A DNA stretch of 64,000 nucleotides, taken from assembly GCA_004015825.1 (NCBI GenBank), contig SAYS01000008.1, positions 124,001 to 188,000 of the forward strand, given 5' to 3'. Below the pieces are notes generated by a model that was not told where the DNA came from, did not search any database, and saw only the letters and a list, made by a program, of their open reading frames with translations. The translations under genes were made by a program, and so were the position numbers. Shown piece after piece: positions 26,099 to 36,711 of the stretch; the stretch's first letter is position 1; every line of letters begins with the position of its first letter. This DNA comes from Halovenus amylolytica (lineage in GTDB: Archaea; Halobacteriota; Halobacteria; Halobacteriales; Haloarculaceae).

Positions 26099-26176
26099 GT
26101 TGTAGCTGCAATAGAGCACCCACATCAGAAAACAGCCACTCCCAACAGCTATTCCGCCCCAGAAGTATGTCGAGAC

Positions 26177-26821
26177 ATGACATCGACGATCGTACATATC
26201 GCATTCGCGTTGCTCATCGCGGCTGCGTTGCTCGGTGCCGCCTTCGACTGGCGATCGGTCCTGATCGTCGTCATCGTCACCGCCCTCCCCGATCTCGACT
26301 CGTTTATCGCGCTGTACACGGTCGCAGGCCACCGGACAGTACTACACAACGTCTGGCTCGGAATCGTCCCCGCGATCGCCCTGTGGGCTGATCTCACTAT
26401 TCGGGAGCAATCGATCGTCAGACGGCGGTGGGGACCGTGGGGAATCAGAGTCGCCTGGGTCAGTATCGGCTGCTATCTGTTCGCACACGTCGGACTCGAT
26501 CTCGTCGACGGCGTCGCCAACCTCTTCTGGCCGGTCCACGACCAGTTCTACCGGCTCACCGGCTCGATCGAACTCTCCAGTCAGCGCGGGATCGTCCAGA
26601 CCTTCGTCGACGGAGACGGATTCTTGCTGTTCGAGCCCGAGGGAACCACCAGAGAGCTCGATATCACGACCGGTGTCGATCCTGCTCCGACCGACGATGG
26701 CTCCACGCCCGATCGAACGTTCCCCGTCATCGGTGCCGGCTGGGAGCTAGTCGTTGTGGTAACTGGTGTACTCGTGACTGCCGCGCGGTTTCAACTATCG
26801 GAGGAAAAAGAAAAGTTCTAG
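26177..26821 (+). CDS. membrane-bound metal-dependent hydrolase, YdjM/DUF457-like
   Basis: A 214-residue protein with about four membrane helices and family-conserved polar residues: VTALPDLDSF, GHRTVLHNVW and AHVGLDLVDG. The extended hydrophilic region after residue 120 (soluble, with FLLFEPEGTTRELD) distinguishes it from the paralogue at 9835. The start is ATG 26177 (MTSTIVHIAFALL); the frame upstream runs through the repeat element. Function is predicted hydrolase only. Confidence 0.75.
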   Translation: MTSTIVHIAFALLIAAALLGAAFDWRSVLIVVIVTALPDLDSFIALYTVAGHRTVLHNVWLGIVPAIALWADLTIREQSIVRRRWGPWGIRVAWVSIGCYLFAHVGLDLVDGVANLFWPVHDQFYRLTGSIELSSQRGIVQTFVDGDGFLLFEPEGTTRELDITTGVDPAPTDDGSTPDRTFPVIGAGWELVVVVTGVLVTAARFQLSEEKEKF

Positions 26822-27090
26822 ACGCCTTCGAGCGTCTCGCGGTAGTCGCTCAGCTCGTCGCGTGCCTCCTCGATCGTCGCTGCGGTGTCGTCGTCGACGT
26901 CGGGCTGGATCTCGTCGAGTGCGGCCTGGAACCGGGCGAGACGGCCGTGGTCGGGACCGTGAGCCCCGTCGGAGAGAGTCTCGAGTTGGTCTGCGAGATC
27001 GGCGAGCCGGTCGCTACTCCCCCCGTGGTCTGTCTGGCTGGCAGCCGATGCGAGCAGTTCGCCTGCGCGTTTGAGTTGCGCACGTGTCAT
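26818..27090 (-). CDS. small helical haloarchaeal protein
   Basis: A 90-residue, very acidic, fully helical protein (two or three amphipathic helices: AQLKRAGELLASAASQT, SDRLADLADQLETLSD and TAATIEEARDELSDYRETLEG). It matches a conserved haloarchaeal family without known function, probably DUF7553. ATG 27090 is preferred over a longer frame. Its 3' end overlaps the convergent DUF457-like gene by 4 nt. Confidence 0.7.
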   Translation of the reverse strand: MTRAQLKRAGELLASAASQTDHGGSSDRLADLADQLETLSDGAHGPDHGRLARFQAALDEIQPDVDDDTAATIEEARDELSDYRETLEGV

Positions 27091-27231
27091 AGCTGTATCT
27101 CTAATGTGAACTGGAAAATACGTTGTGGTGAACCGAGCACCCACTCCACACGGCACCCGCAACCGAGCCGTAATTATCACTGGTGAAAAAGGATAGCAAA
27201 CATCTATACCGTGACACAGTCATGATCAACT

Positions 27232-27921
27232 ATGCGTGTTTCGAGTGGCGTCCCTGGATTCGACGACCTCGTCGAAGGGGGATTACTGAAAAACCGGCTG
27301 TACGTGGTCAGTGGACCGCCAGGAAGCGGGAAGACAACCTTCTGCTCACAGTTTATCACCCAGGGTGCGAAGGAGGGTGAAAACTGTGTCTATCTCACGA
27401 TGCACGAGACCAAAGAGGAACTGATGCAGGATATGTCCGGCTTCGATTTCGGCTTCGACCGCGCCATCAAATCCGACAAGATCCAGTTTCTGAATCTCGT
27501 CACCGAGTCGGGAAAACGGGCGATCACCCAGTTCGGGACCGAGGGTGGACTCACCAACCGTCTCGTCGCCTTCCTCGAATCCAACGAGGTCGACCGTGCG
27601 GTGATCGACTCGACGATGTTGCTGCAACATTTCTTCAAGCAGGACGTCTCCGACGAGATCACTGGCTTTCTCTCCGCACTCAAACAGACCGACGCGACGA
27701 TCCTGCTCATCTCGGAGATGACCGATCCGACCTCCTACTCCGACGAACACTACCTCGCACACGGCGTCATCTTCTTCCACAACTTCCTGGATTCGAGCGG
27801 CATGACACGCGGTGTGCAGGTGATCAAGATGCGCGGGACCGCGATCGACAGCGACATCCGGGAGCTATCATTCTCGGATCAGGGACTCCGGGTCCACACG
27901 AAAAAGAAAGTTCAGGCATAA
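27232..27921 (+). CDS. RAD55/KaiC-like P-loop ATPase
   Basis: A 229-residue RecA-fold ATPase. It opens with GVPGFDDLVEGGLLKNRLYVV and the Walker A GPPGSGKTT (about residues 28-36); the Walker B region is DRAVIDSTMLL. It resembles haloarchaeal RAD55 or HTR-like proteins, single-domain KaiC relatives often linked to signalling or gene regulation rather than recombination. It has no DNA-binding extension. Start is ATG 27232; another possible ATG at 27222 is out of frame. Confidence 0.88.
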   Translation: MRVSSGVPGFDDLVEGGLLKNRLYVVSGPPGSGKTTFCSQFITQGAKEGENCVYLTMHETKEELMQDMSGFDFGFDRAIKSDKIQFLNLVTESGKRAITQFGTEGGLTNRLVAFLESNEVDRAVIDSTMLLQHFFKQDVSDEITGFLSALKQTDATILLISEMTDPTSYSDEHYLAHGVIFFHNFLDSSGMTRGVQVIKMRGTAIDSDIRELSFSDQGLRVHTKKKVQA

Positions 27922-27960
27922 CATGCACCCCCTTGCCCCGGCACCCAGCGTGACAGAGTC

Positions 27961-28365
27961 ATGAGCAGATACGAGCGCGTCTACGGCACCGACTGGGAGG
28001 AACTCGACGAGGACGAGGCGATCGACCGCGCGTACGCACTCGGTGTCGCCGCCTCGCTGGGCGAGTACCACCGCGAGGAACTCGAAGCGATCCGCGACGA
28101 GATGACGACGGCCTACAACAGGAGTGTCGTCGATCTGGCCTTCGACGAAGGCAAAAACGAGGGTCGCGAGGTCGAATCCGAGGAATCGGAGACGGTCTGG
28201 AACGAACTCGTGATCGGCGAGGAGGTGACGATCGATCCGGACGAACTGCCGACGGGCGGCCGGAACGGGCTTCCGGAGGCCGTCGACAGGATGGACGCCC
28301 TCGACCTGCCCGACCGGGACAGTACCGACGCACTTGACCTTCCGGAGTTCCTCGACAGAGAGTAG
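27961..28365 (+). CDS. conserved acidic haloarchaeal protein of unknown function
   Basis: A 134-residue acidic protein with a helical N-terminal part (DEDEAIDRAYALGVAASLG, then helices to about residue 65) and a disordered C-terminal part. It begins 39 nt after the RAD55-like gene, and the next gene (PHP) starts 1 nt after its stop, so the three probably form one transcript. I do not recognise a named domain. Confidence 0.7.
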   Translation: MSRYERVYGTDWEELDEDEAIDRAYALGVAASLGEYHREELEAIRDEMTTAYNRSVVDLAFDEGKNEGREVESEESETVWNELVIGEEVTIDPDELPTGGRNGLPEAVDRMDALDLPDRDSTDALDLPEFLDRE

Positions 28366-28366
28366 A

Positions 28367-29143
28367 ATGGTCGTCGCGGATCTACACGTTCACACCACGA
28401 ACTCCGATGGGACACTGACGATCGAGACACTGGCGAGCGCTGCCCACGCCGCGGATCTCGACGCGGTCGCGGTCACCGATCACGACAGACCTCACCCCGA
28501 GATCGAGGAGGGGATCTCCGAACTCGACGGGGTCACACTCGTTCACGGGATCGAACTACGCGTCGAGACGCCCGAGCAGCGTCTCGATCTGCTCGGATAC
28601 GGACTCGCCCGAACGACAGAGCTAACAGCACTCACCGACAGACTGCAACGAAACCGGATCGAGCGTGCCCGTGAGATCGTCGACTGCGTCGAAGATCGAC
28701 TCGGGATTCCCCTCGATATTGCCTACGACCGAGGGGTGGGCAGACCACACGTTGCGCGTGCAATCGCGGCGAGTTCGGCTCCCTACGACTATAGCGATGC
28801 GTTCGCCGAGCTGATCGGCGACGACTGCGCGTGTTACGTCTCCCGCGAGATCCCGGATTTCGAGACTGGCCGGGCGGTTCTGGCAGATGCCTGTGACGTT
28901 GTCGGGCTGGCACACCCATTCCGGTACGACGATCCTGCGAGAGCACTCGAATACACGGAGCATCTCGATGCAGTCGAAATCCCCTACCCCTACGACCGCG
29001 CGGTCGATACCACAGCCGCAGAGGAGGCCGCAAGCGAGTTCGATCTGCTCGTGACCGGCGGCAGTGACGCACACGACGATCAGCTCGGAAACGCAGGGCT
29101 CGACGGCGGCCAGTACGAGCAGTTCCTGTCAGCGCTAAAGTAA
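28367..29143 (+). CDS. PHP domain phosphoesterase
   Basis: A 258-residue PHP-superfamily protein with metal-binding motifs VADLHVHTTNSDGT (N-terminus), VAVTDHDRPH, HGIELRVE, GLAHPFRYDD and TGGSDAHDD. These give the trinuclear metal site of RNase AM/YciV-like phosphoesterases. It likely removes phosphates from nucleotides or short 5' ends; the exact substrate is unknown. ATG 28367 lies 1 nt after the preceding stop; the frame could extend 11 codons upstream, but the motif begins at MVVADLHVH. Confidence 0.9.
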   Translation: MVVADLHVHTTNSDGTLTIETLASAAHAADLDAVAVTDHDRPHPEIEEGISELDGVTLVHGIELRVETPEQRLDLLGYGLARTTELTALTDRLQRNRIERAREIVDCVEDRLGIPLDIAYDRGVGRPHVARAIAASSAPYDYSDAFAELIGDDCACYVSREIPDFETGRAVLADACDVVGLAHPFRYDDPARALEYTEHLDAVEIPYPYDRAVDTTAAEEAASEFDLLVTGGSDAHDDQLGNAGLDGGQYEQFLSALK

Positions 29144-29230
29144 CTCCTCGACTGGTCTGGTCGGACAGTATTGGGTTTCGAAACTGGCCGGCTCCGGAGG
29201 GTTCAACTATCCAGCGGTAGTACGTGGTGT

Positions 29231-29395
29231 ATGGAGTGTCACTACTGCGACAGCGGGGCAGACGTCGTCGTCGAAAAAGACGGCGTCCGTGTGGGTGTTT
29301 GCGAGGCGCATTTCCGCGAGCAGATGGAAGAGCTGTCCGAATCCGAGTTCGTCGAGGATATTCAAGACCAGCTCGACGTAGACCGGGCAGAGTGA
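29231..29395 (+). CDS. small zinc-binding protein (DUF6757-like)
   Basis: A 54-residue protein starting MECHYCDSGADVVVEKDG, then VGVCEAHFREQ. One CxxC and one CxxH give a plausible zinc site, followed by an acidic helix. It matches my memory of the haloarchaeal DUF6757 family. ATG 29231 is chosen because the Cys motif follows immediately. Function unknown; possibly a protein-interaction adaptor. Confidence 0.75.
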   Translation: MECHYCDSGADVVVEKDGVRVGVCEAHFREQMEELSESEFVEDIQDQLDVDRAE

Positions 29396-29429
29396 TCACG
29401 CCCGTTACCAACCGCACAGAGTATCTTCG

Positions 29430-29639
29430 ATGACTGATCAGCCAGGGACGGCATCGGGCCAGGGGTACGTGGTCCCGATTACCGGTCTTCTCGCGTTTTT
29501 GTTCGCACTGCTCGCCGGAATCAGTGCCTATCCGGCGGTCTCGTCGGGGTCGGTCGGACTCGCGGCGGTGCCCGTCATTTTTGCTGTGGCGAGTGTCATT
29601 TCGCTCAGACTCCGCCAGCGGTACGCCCAGAAAGAGTAG
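29430..29639 (+). CDS. small two-helix membrane protein
   Basis: A 69-residue protein with two hydrophobic helices (VVPITGLLAFLFALLAGISA and LAAVPVIFAVASVISLRL) and a basic C-terminus. Such small haloarchaeal membrane proteins have no assigned function. It follows the zinc-binding protein gene by 34 nt on the same strand. Confidence 0.65.
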   Translation: MTDQPGTASGQGYVVPITGLLAFLFALLAGISAYPAVSSGSVGLAAVPVIFAVASVISLRLRQRYAQKE

Positions 29640-29657
29640 GGCCGGTATCGCAGTTGG

Positions 29658-29882
29658 TTACTCTGGTTGTGCCTCCAGCAGTTCGAGCGACCAGAAAAAG
29701 CCGAAGTAAGCGGGAATGCCGGCCAGCATGAACATGTAGAACACCCAGGTCGGTGCCTCGACGAAGACGAAATCGAACAGGAAGGCGACGATCCCGACCC
29801 AGACGACCGCAAACATCAGATCGTACAGCATTCCCGACTTGTGTTCGCGGACGTGCTCTCTGAGTCGGTCGTCGAGACTCAT
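29658..29882 (-). CDS. small two-helix membrane protein
   Basis: A 74-residue protein with a charged amphipathic N-terminus (SLDDRLREHVREHKSG) and two membrane helices (LMFAVVWVGIVAFLFDFVF and FYMFMLAGIPAYFGFFWSL). It is a conserved-looking haloarchaeal protein of unknown function that converges with the gene at 29430. Confidence 0.7.
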   Translation of the reverse strand: MSLDDRLREHVREHKSGMLYDLMFAVVWVGIVAFLFDFVFVEAPTWVFYMFMLAGIPAYFGFFWSLELLEAQPE

Positions 29883-29951
29883 CGTCCCTCCAGTGCGATC
29901 CGTGTGTATCGATGGTTCATAAGGGATGTAATGTGAGATCCGGCGTCGGCG

Positions 29952-30419
29952 TTACTCCTCGTCTTCACCCTGATAGTCCACGACGAGGACGGGGACGTGC
30001 GTCGACCGGAGCGTCCGCTCGGTGACACTGCCAAGCAGTGCCCGGCGGACCCCGGACCGGCCGTGACTCCCCATCACGATGAGGTCGATATCGTGGTCCT
30101 CGGCGTAGTCGGCGATCATCTTGTGGGGCTGTCCGCCGGCGTGGTGTTCGACGACGTCGAGCCCGTGTTTCTCGCCGAGTGCGACGACGTGAGCCGTCGC
30201 CGCCTCTGCTTTCTCCCGCAGTTCGGTCATCCCACTGAACTTTCCTTGCCGGATCCGATCCACCTGCTCGGCACCGAGACTGTACGCGACTGCATCTGTG
30301 TCGACGATGTACAGCGTGTGAACCTCGGCGCCGTATTTCATCGCCATATCGATCGCGTGATCGACCGCTGCTTCGGCGACGTCGCTGCCGTCTGTCGGAA
30401 CGAGTATGCGTTCGTACAT
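29952..30419 (-). CDS. universal stress protein (UspA family)
   Basis: A 155-residue Usp with the ATP-binding type motif GSHGRSGVRRALLGSVT near residue 120 and the N-terminal ILVPTDGSDVAEAAVDHA. It is cytosolic and acts as a nucleotide-binding regulator. It starts 2 nt after the stop of the acetate-symporter gene, so it is part of the same operon, a recurrent arrangement in which a Usp may tune a transporter. Confidence 0.93.
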   Translation of the reverse strand: MYERILVPTDGSDVAEAAVDHAIDMAMKYGAEVHTLYIVDTDAVAYSLGAEQVDRIRQGKFSGMTELREKAEAATAHVVALGEKHGLDVVEHHAGGQPHKMIADYAEDHDIDLIVMGSHGRSGVRRALLGSVTERTLRSTHVPVLVVDYQGEDEE

Positions 30420-30421
30420 TG

Positions 30422-32254
30422 TTATGTTTCCTCCGGTGGGTGGTCCGGACCATCGGCAGTGGAGCCAGCGTCGGCCGACTCGGTGTCGACAGGCTGTCCG
30501 CCATCGGTCGCCGGTTCGCCACCGTCGGTGGCCGTCTCCCCCCCGTCAGCCGCAGTTTCTCTGGCGCTTATTTTCCGTTCGACGACTTCCGCAGCAGTCA
30601 CGTCTTTGCCCATGGGATCGGGACTGTGACACTGTCGGACCATCATCTTCGTCTTCTCGGGCGGTTCGTCTGTGACGATCGAGACGAAGATCGTGACGGC
30701 GAAGACGATCGGGACGATGATCAGTGCCGAGCCGATCGCCGGCATCCAGGTTTCGAGCACCGCGATGCCGATCCCGTCACCGCCACCGACGAGTCCGAAG
30801 TTCCCCTCGTTTATCATCGGGACGAACCACAGCACGAGGCCGGTTATCATCCCGGCGAGCGCACCCTGGCGGTTCGTGTTCTCCCACCAGAGTCCGAGGA
30901 AGAACATCGGGAACAGCACCGACGCGGCCAGTGCAAAGGCGTAGGAGACCAGCGCCGCGATGGGTTGCTGTGGATCGAGTGCGGCGAGTGTCGTGATCGC
31001 ACCGAGTGCGATGATACTCAGCCGGCCGACGATCACCTGCTCGCGCTGGGTGGCGTCGGGCTTGATGATGTTCGCGTAGATGTCGTGTGAGATCGCCGAC
31101 GAGCCGGCGATGAAGAGACCGGCAGTGGTCGCGACTGCGGCGGCGATCCCGCCTGCCGCGACGAAGCCGACGAGCCACGACGGAAGCTCGGCCAGTTGTG
31201 CCGCTAACACGACGATCACGTCACCCGCGGCGCTCGTCATCCCGGGATCACCGTAGGTGGCCGTGACGTTTTCGGTGTACAGCGCGGTCCCGAAGGCAGC
31301 GAAGGCGGGGGCGCTCAGGTAGAGCAGGCAGATAAAGAAGAGCCCCCAGGTACACGACCAGCGGGCCACCCGCTCGTTTTCGACCGTGTAAAATCGGACG
31401 AGCACGTGTGGCAGTCCACAGGTCCCGAACACGAGCGAGAAGCAGGTCGCGACCCACAGGTAGTAGCTCCCGCCCGCGAAGGGTGCGGAGAACTCGCTGC
31501 CGAGATCACTTATTAACTGCCCGTATTCGAGCTGTGGCAGCACTGTCGAGAAGCCTGCCGACCAGCCGGTCGCCAGCAGCCCGATCAAGAAGGCAGCGAT
31601 CAGGATGACGTACTGCACGGCCATGTTCTTCGTCGCCCCGAGCATCCCCGACAGCGCCAGATAGCCGACTGTGACCACCATGAAGAGGATCATCATCGAC
31701 TGGTAGGCGCTCAACCCGGGCACGCCGAGGTCACCGAGTATGTACATCCCCACGAGTCCCATACCGCGTGCCTGCCCGATGGCGTAGACGAAGCCGATCA
31801 GGAAGGTCGTGACCGCGGCGATCGCACGCGCCGTGTCGGAGTTGAAGCGGTCACCGACGAAGTCGGGCGCGGTGTACTTCCCGAAACGGCGCATCTGGGC
31901 GGCCATGAAGATCAGCAGGATGAAATAGCCCGTCGTCCAGCCGACGACGAAGGCGAGCCCGTAGACGCCGGAGATCGCGATCAGGGCTGCCATCCCGAGA
32001 TACGACGCTGCGGACATCCAGTTCGCCCCGATCGCCATCCCGTTTTCGACGTTGCCGATCGACCGGCCGGCGACCCACATGTCGTCGGTGTCGGCGACCT
32101 TGAACGCGAACCCGATCGCCAGAAACAGCGTCATCATCGAGACGACGATGATCGCCGGCAGGAGCTTGAACGAGATATCCAGCCCCTCCGGTAGCAGCTC
32201 CTCGCTCTGTAACAACAGGTCAGCGCCGCCGACTGCGGTATCGAGGGGGATCAT
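30422..32254 (-). CDS. actP: sodium:solute symporter, acetate permease ActP-like
   Basis: A 610-residue SSS-family symporter with about 13 helices and family-typical segments MWVAGRSIGNVENGMAIGANW, AASYLGMAALI, GKYTAPDFVGDRF and ISHDIYANIIKP. It likely imports acetate or a related monocarboxylate with sodium. The start overlaps the DUF4212 gene stop (ATGA), and DUF4212 is the known small partner of this symporter class. An acetyl-CoA synthetase lies just upstream in the same operon. The C-terminal 40 residues are a Thr/Glu/Pro-rich tail with ADGGETATDGGEPATDGG repeats. Confidence 0.88.
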   Translation of the reverse strand: MIPLDTAVGGADLLLQSEELLPEGLDISFKLLPAIIVVSMMTLFLAIGFAFKVADTDDMWVAGRSIGNVENGMAIGANWMSAASYLGMAALIAISGVYGLAFVVGWTTGYFILLIFMAAQMRRFGKYTAPDFVGDRFNSDTARAIAAVTTFLIGFVYAIGQARGMGLVGMYILGDLGVPGLSAYQSMMILFMVVTVGYLALSGMLGATKNMAVQYVILIAAFLIGLLATGWSAGFSTVLPQLEYGQLISDLGSEFSAPFAGGSYYLWVATCFSLVFGTCGLPHVLVRFYTVENERVARWSCTWGLFFICLLYLSAPAFAAFGTALYTENVTATYGDPGMTSAAGDVIVVLAAQLAELPSWLVGFVAAGGIAAAVATTAGLFIAGSSAISHDIYANIIKPDATQREQVIVGRLSIIALGAITTLAALDPQQPIAALVSYAFALAASVLFPMFFLGLWWENTNRQGALAGMITGLVLWFVPMINEGNFGLVGGGDGIGIAVLETWMPAIGSALIIVPIVFAVTIFVSIVTDEPPEKTKMMVRQCHSPDPMGKDVTAAEVVERKISARETAADGGETATDGGEPATDGGQPVDTESADAGSTADGPDHPPEET

Positions 32255-32739
32255 TCACTGACACCTCCGTCTTCACCGGGAGTTCCATCGTCACGGACAC
32301 CGCCATCCGTCGCAGCGACATCTTCGTCGCGCTGTTCGGTCTCCGGCATTTCGCCCCCGACCGGCTGTTCGATGCCGTACTTTTCGTCGATCTGGTCGCG
32401 CTTGCGGGCGTACCACACGGAGAGTAACAACGCCGCACCCGGGCCCCCGATCGCGATCAGGAAATAGTGCAGCGGAAAGCCGAGTATCGGCATCGTCGAG
32501 GTCATCACGTCCGGCGCGATCCGGGTCAGCGTGATGGGCCCGAACGTCGTAAAGACCCAGATAATCGCCCCGGTCCAGATCACCTTCAGGTGATCGCGCA
32601 TAAACGGCGTCGCTGGTTTCAGGAGGTTGATCTCGGTCTCGAGATAATCCATCTGTCGCTCGCGCTCGACGTCAGTTACCCCCCCATCAGGCACTGTTTC
32701 TGTACTACTGTCACCGTCGTCCGAATTTGTGTTGCTCAT
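32251..32739 (-). CDS. DUF4212 sodium/substrate symporter small subunit
   Basis: A 162-residue protein with two membrane helices (VIWTGAIIWVFTTFGPITL and PLHYFLIAIGGPGAALLLSVWY), matching the DUF4212 small subunit that accompanies ActP-like symporters. An N-terminal disordered acidic segment and a C-terminal acidic tail are haloarchaeal additions. It is coupled to the symporter gene by an ATGA overlap and lies 22 nt downstream of acs. Confidence 0.87.
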   Translation of the reverse strand: MSNTNSDDGDSSTETVPDGGVTDVERERQMDYLETEINLLKPATPFMRDHLKVIWTGAIIWVFTTFGPITLTRIAPDVMTSTMPILGFPLHYFLIAIGGPGAALLLSVWYARKRDQIDEKYGIEQPVGGEMPETEQRDEDVAATDGGVRDDGTPGEDGGVSE

Positions 32740-32761
32740 AGTGCAGATCCCCCCAGGACCG

Positions 32762-34735
<1,974 letters not shown>

Positions 34736-34760
34736 TGCATCCGATACTCACAAGAGAGGC

Positions 34761-34770
34761 ATATTAATAG
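34761..34770 (-). promoter_or_regulatory. TATA box of the acs operon
   Basis: The minus-strand CTATTAATAT is 26-35 nt upstream of the acs ATG, giving a leaderless transcript for the acetate operon. Confidence 0.5.
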
Positions 34771-34844
34771 TCAATGCTAACTATCATAATTCCTAATTTG
34801 TTTTGTCGAGTAACAGCCAGATGTAGTTGCAAGATAGCTACGAG

Positions 34845-36551
34845 CTAGTGTTCGAGTACGCTATCGAGGAGGTTCTGCTGGGCACTTCTGAGGTGATTGT
34901 GGAGTGTGGGCGGGGAGACGTCCATCGAGTCGGCGAGATCCTCGGCCGTGCTCTCCCGAGGCCACTCGAAGTAACCGGCGTGGTAGGCTGCCTGGATGAC
35001 TGTCCGCTGTTTCTCGGTCAGTTCCTCGTCGAGGACACCCCGGGTATCGAGAGTGCCGCGGGTCGCCTCCCGCTTCTGTTTGCTGTGCAGTTCCAGCGAG
35101 GGGAACTGTTCGTGGAGGTCGTCGTGGAGTGCCCGCACGCTGGTCTCGGGCGGCAGTTCACAGGTCAGCGTCGCCTGGCCGTTCTCGACGCGCAGTTCGC
35201 TGACCCTGGCACCCCGGTCGGCGAGGGACAAAAGCGGTGAGCCCTCCTGGATATCGAGTTCGAGCACGCCACCCGCCGCAGTGTTCCGGATGAGTCGGCT
35301 GTCACCGATCCCCGGACAGTCGGCGGCGGCTTCGAGGGCTGGTTTCGGCGCCGTCTCGGCGGCCCGGACGAAACAGAGAACGCCATCGTCGCCGGCGACG
35401 GCACCCTCCAGGACGAGCGAGCAGGCGAGCGTCTCCGCGAACTGGACGAGCGTCGACTGGCCGCCATACTGAAACGTGACCGCCAGCACGGAGCCACCGA
35501 GCAACACCTGTTTACGCTCGATCGCATCGATCGCGAAGCCCAGTTGCCGACCCAGCATCGACAGTGTGGACCGCTCCGGATCGTCGAAGGCGTCCCGGGA
35601 GCCAGCCCGGACCACGAGCGCGCCGTACTGGGTATCACCGGAGACGAGCGGGACCGCGGCGAGCAGCCCACGCCCCTCCTGGCTCGCTGCCGGCCCCGGA
35701 TCGTCGGGGGCAACCAGAGGCTGTCCGGTCTGGAGTGACCGCCGCACGATCCCCGTCTCCCCCGCCCCGTCGAATCGATCTGGACTCTCTCCCGCATGTG
35801 CGCGTACTGCCAGTCGCTCGCGGCGGGGCCCCCACTCCAGGACCCAGGCAGCACGGTAGCTGTCCGTCAGTGCCTCACAGGCCCGGCGTTCGAGTGTTTC
35901 CCTGGAATCCGCGTCGGTGACTCGCTGCACCACCGTTTCGAGGGTGTCGACGAGCAGCGGAAGTCTGCCGGCGCCGTCGTCGTCTTCCGTTTCGAGCTGT
36001 CCGAAGGCGACAGCGATCTCCGCTCTTGTCGGGTCGCCGAGACCCGCCAGCAGGTCGTCGATCCCCGCCCAGCCACCGACAGCCGCGACGACCCGGGCGT
36101 CTACGCCGTCTTCGACGAGCAGCTGCTGGGCGAAAAACGTCCGAAGCGTCGATGGTGTCACCTGTTCGAACACCGCCCGCCCGGTTGCTTCGGCGACGCG
36201 TTCACAGAGGTCCGTGACGATCATCTGGATCCGTCGCTCGGTAACGTCGATCAGTTCCGCCTCGGGGCTGATCGAGTTGCTCCGGACGTACTGCCGGACG
36301 CGGTGGGCGACGCCCGAGGGAAGATAGCCGATCCGGGTGCCGCCAGCTGCCTCCCGGACTGTCAAAAAATACCCACTCGATTCTGCCCGCTCGTCGCTGG
36401 CGAGGTCGGCCGGCCGGAGGCGCGCGATCTCCCCGGCGCGCAGCCCCGCCTCCCCACAGAGCCGAACCAGTAGCTCCTCACGATGGGTCCGCGTGGCCCC
36501 ACGGAGAGTGTCGTACTCGTGTGGCTCCAGCTGACTCTTGATTCCCCCCAT
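34845..36551 (-). CDS. bat-like HTH regulator with N-terminal recombinase-like domain and GAF domain
   Basis: A 568-residue regulator. Residues about 1-175 resemble a tyrosine recombinase catalytic domain (AGLRAGEIARLR, TPSTLRTFFAQQLL, VVAAVGGWAGIDDLLAGLG), but the HxxR box reads TPSTLRT and no catalytic Tyr follows, so it is probably inactive for cleavage. Residues about 185-345 are a GAF sensor domain, 350-500 a bacterio-opsin-activator-type domain, and 508-560 the C-terminal HTH_10 (LTEKQRTVIQAAYHAGYF, then ESTAEDLADSMDVSPPTLHNHL). It stands between two acs genes on the same strand and probably controls acetate activation. Confidence 0.85.
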   Translation of the reverse strand: MGGIKSQLEPHEYDTLRGATRTHREELLVRLCGEAGLRAGEIARLRPADLASDERAESSGYFLTVREAAGGTRIGYLPSGVAHRVRQYVRSNSISPEAELIDVTERRIQMIVTDLCERVAEATGRAVFEQVTPSTLRTFFAQQLLVEDGVDARVVAAVGGWAGIDDLLAGLGDPTRAEIAVAFGQLETEDDDGAGRLPLLVDTLETVVQRVTDADSRETLERRACEALTDSYRAAWVLEWGPRRERLAVRAHAGESPDRFDGAGETGIVRRSLQTGQPLVAPDDPGPAASQEGRGLLAAVPLVSGDTQYGALVVRAGSRDAFDDPERSTLSMLGRQLGFAIDAIERKQVLLGGSVLAVTFQYGGQSTLVQFAETLACSLVLEGAVAGDDGVLCFVRAAETAPKPALEAAADCPGIGDSRLIRNTAAGGVLELDIQEGSPLLSLADRGARVSELRVENGQATLTCELPPETSVRALHDDLHEQFPSLELHSKQKREATRGTLDTRGVLDEELTEKQRTVIQAAYHAGYFEWPRESTAEDLADSMDVSPPTLHNHLRSAQQNLLDSVLEH

Positions 36552-36711
36552 TGGATTTCGATATTACAGTATATCACGAAATAGCGTGTTCAATCTTTCG
36601 GCGTCGAAGATAGTACGAATCGCATATATCCAATATTTTCACTGCTGAACACCCGCTCTGACTTCGGAATACTCTGATAAGCCGAAAGTCGCTCGGGGCG
36701 AGAGACGGCTG

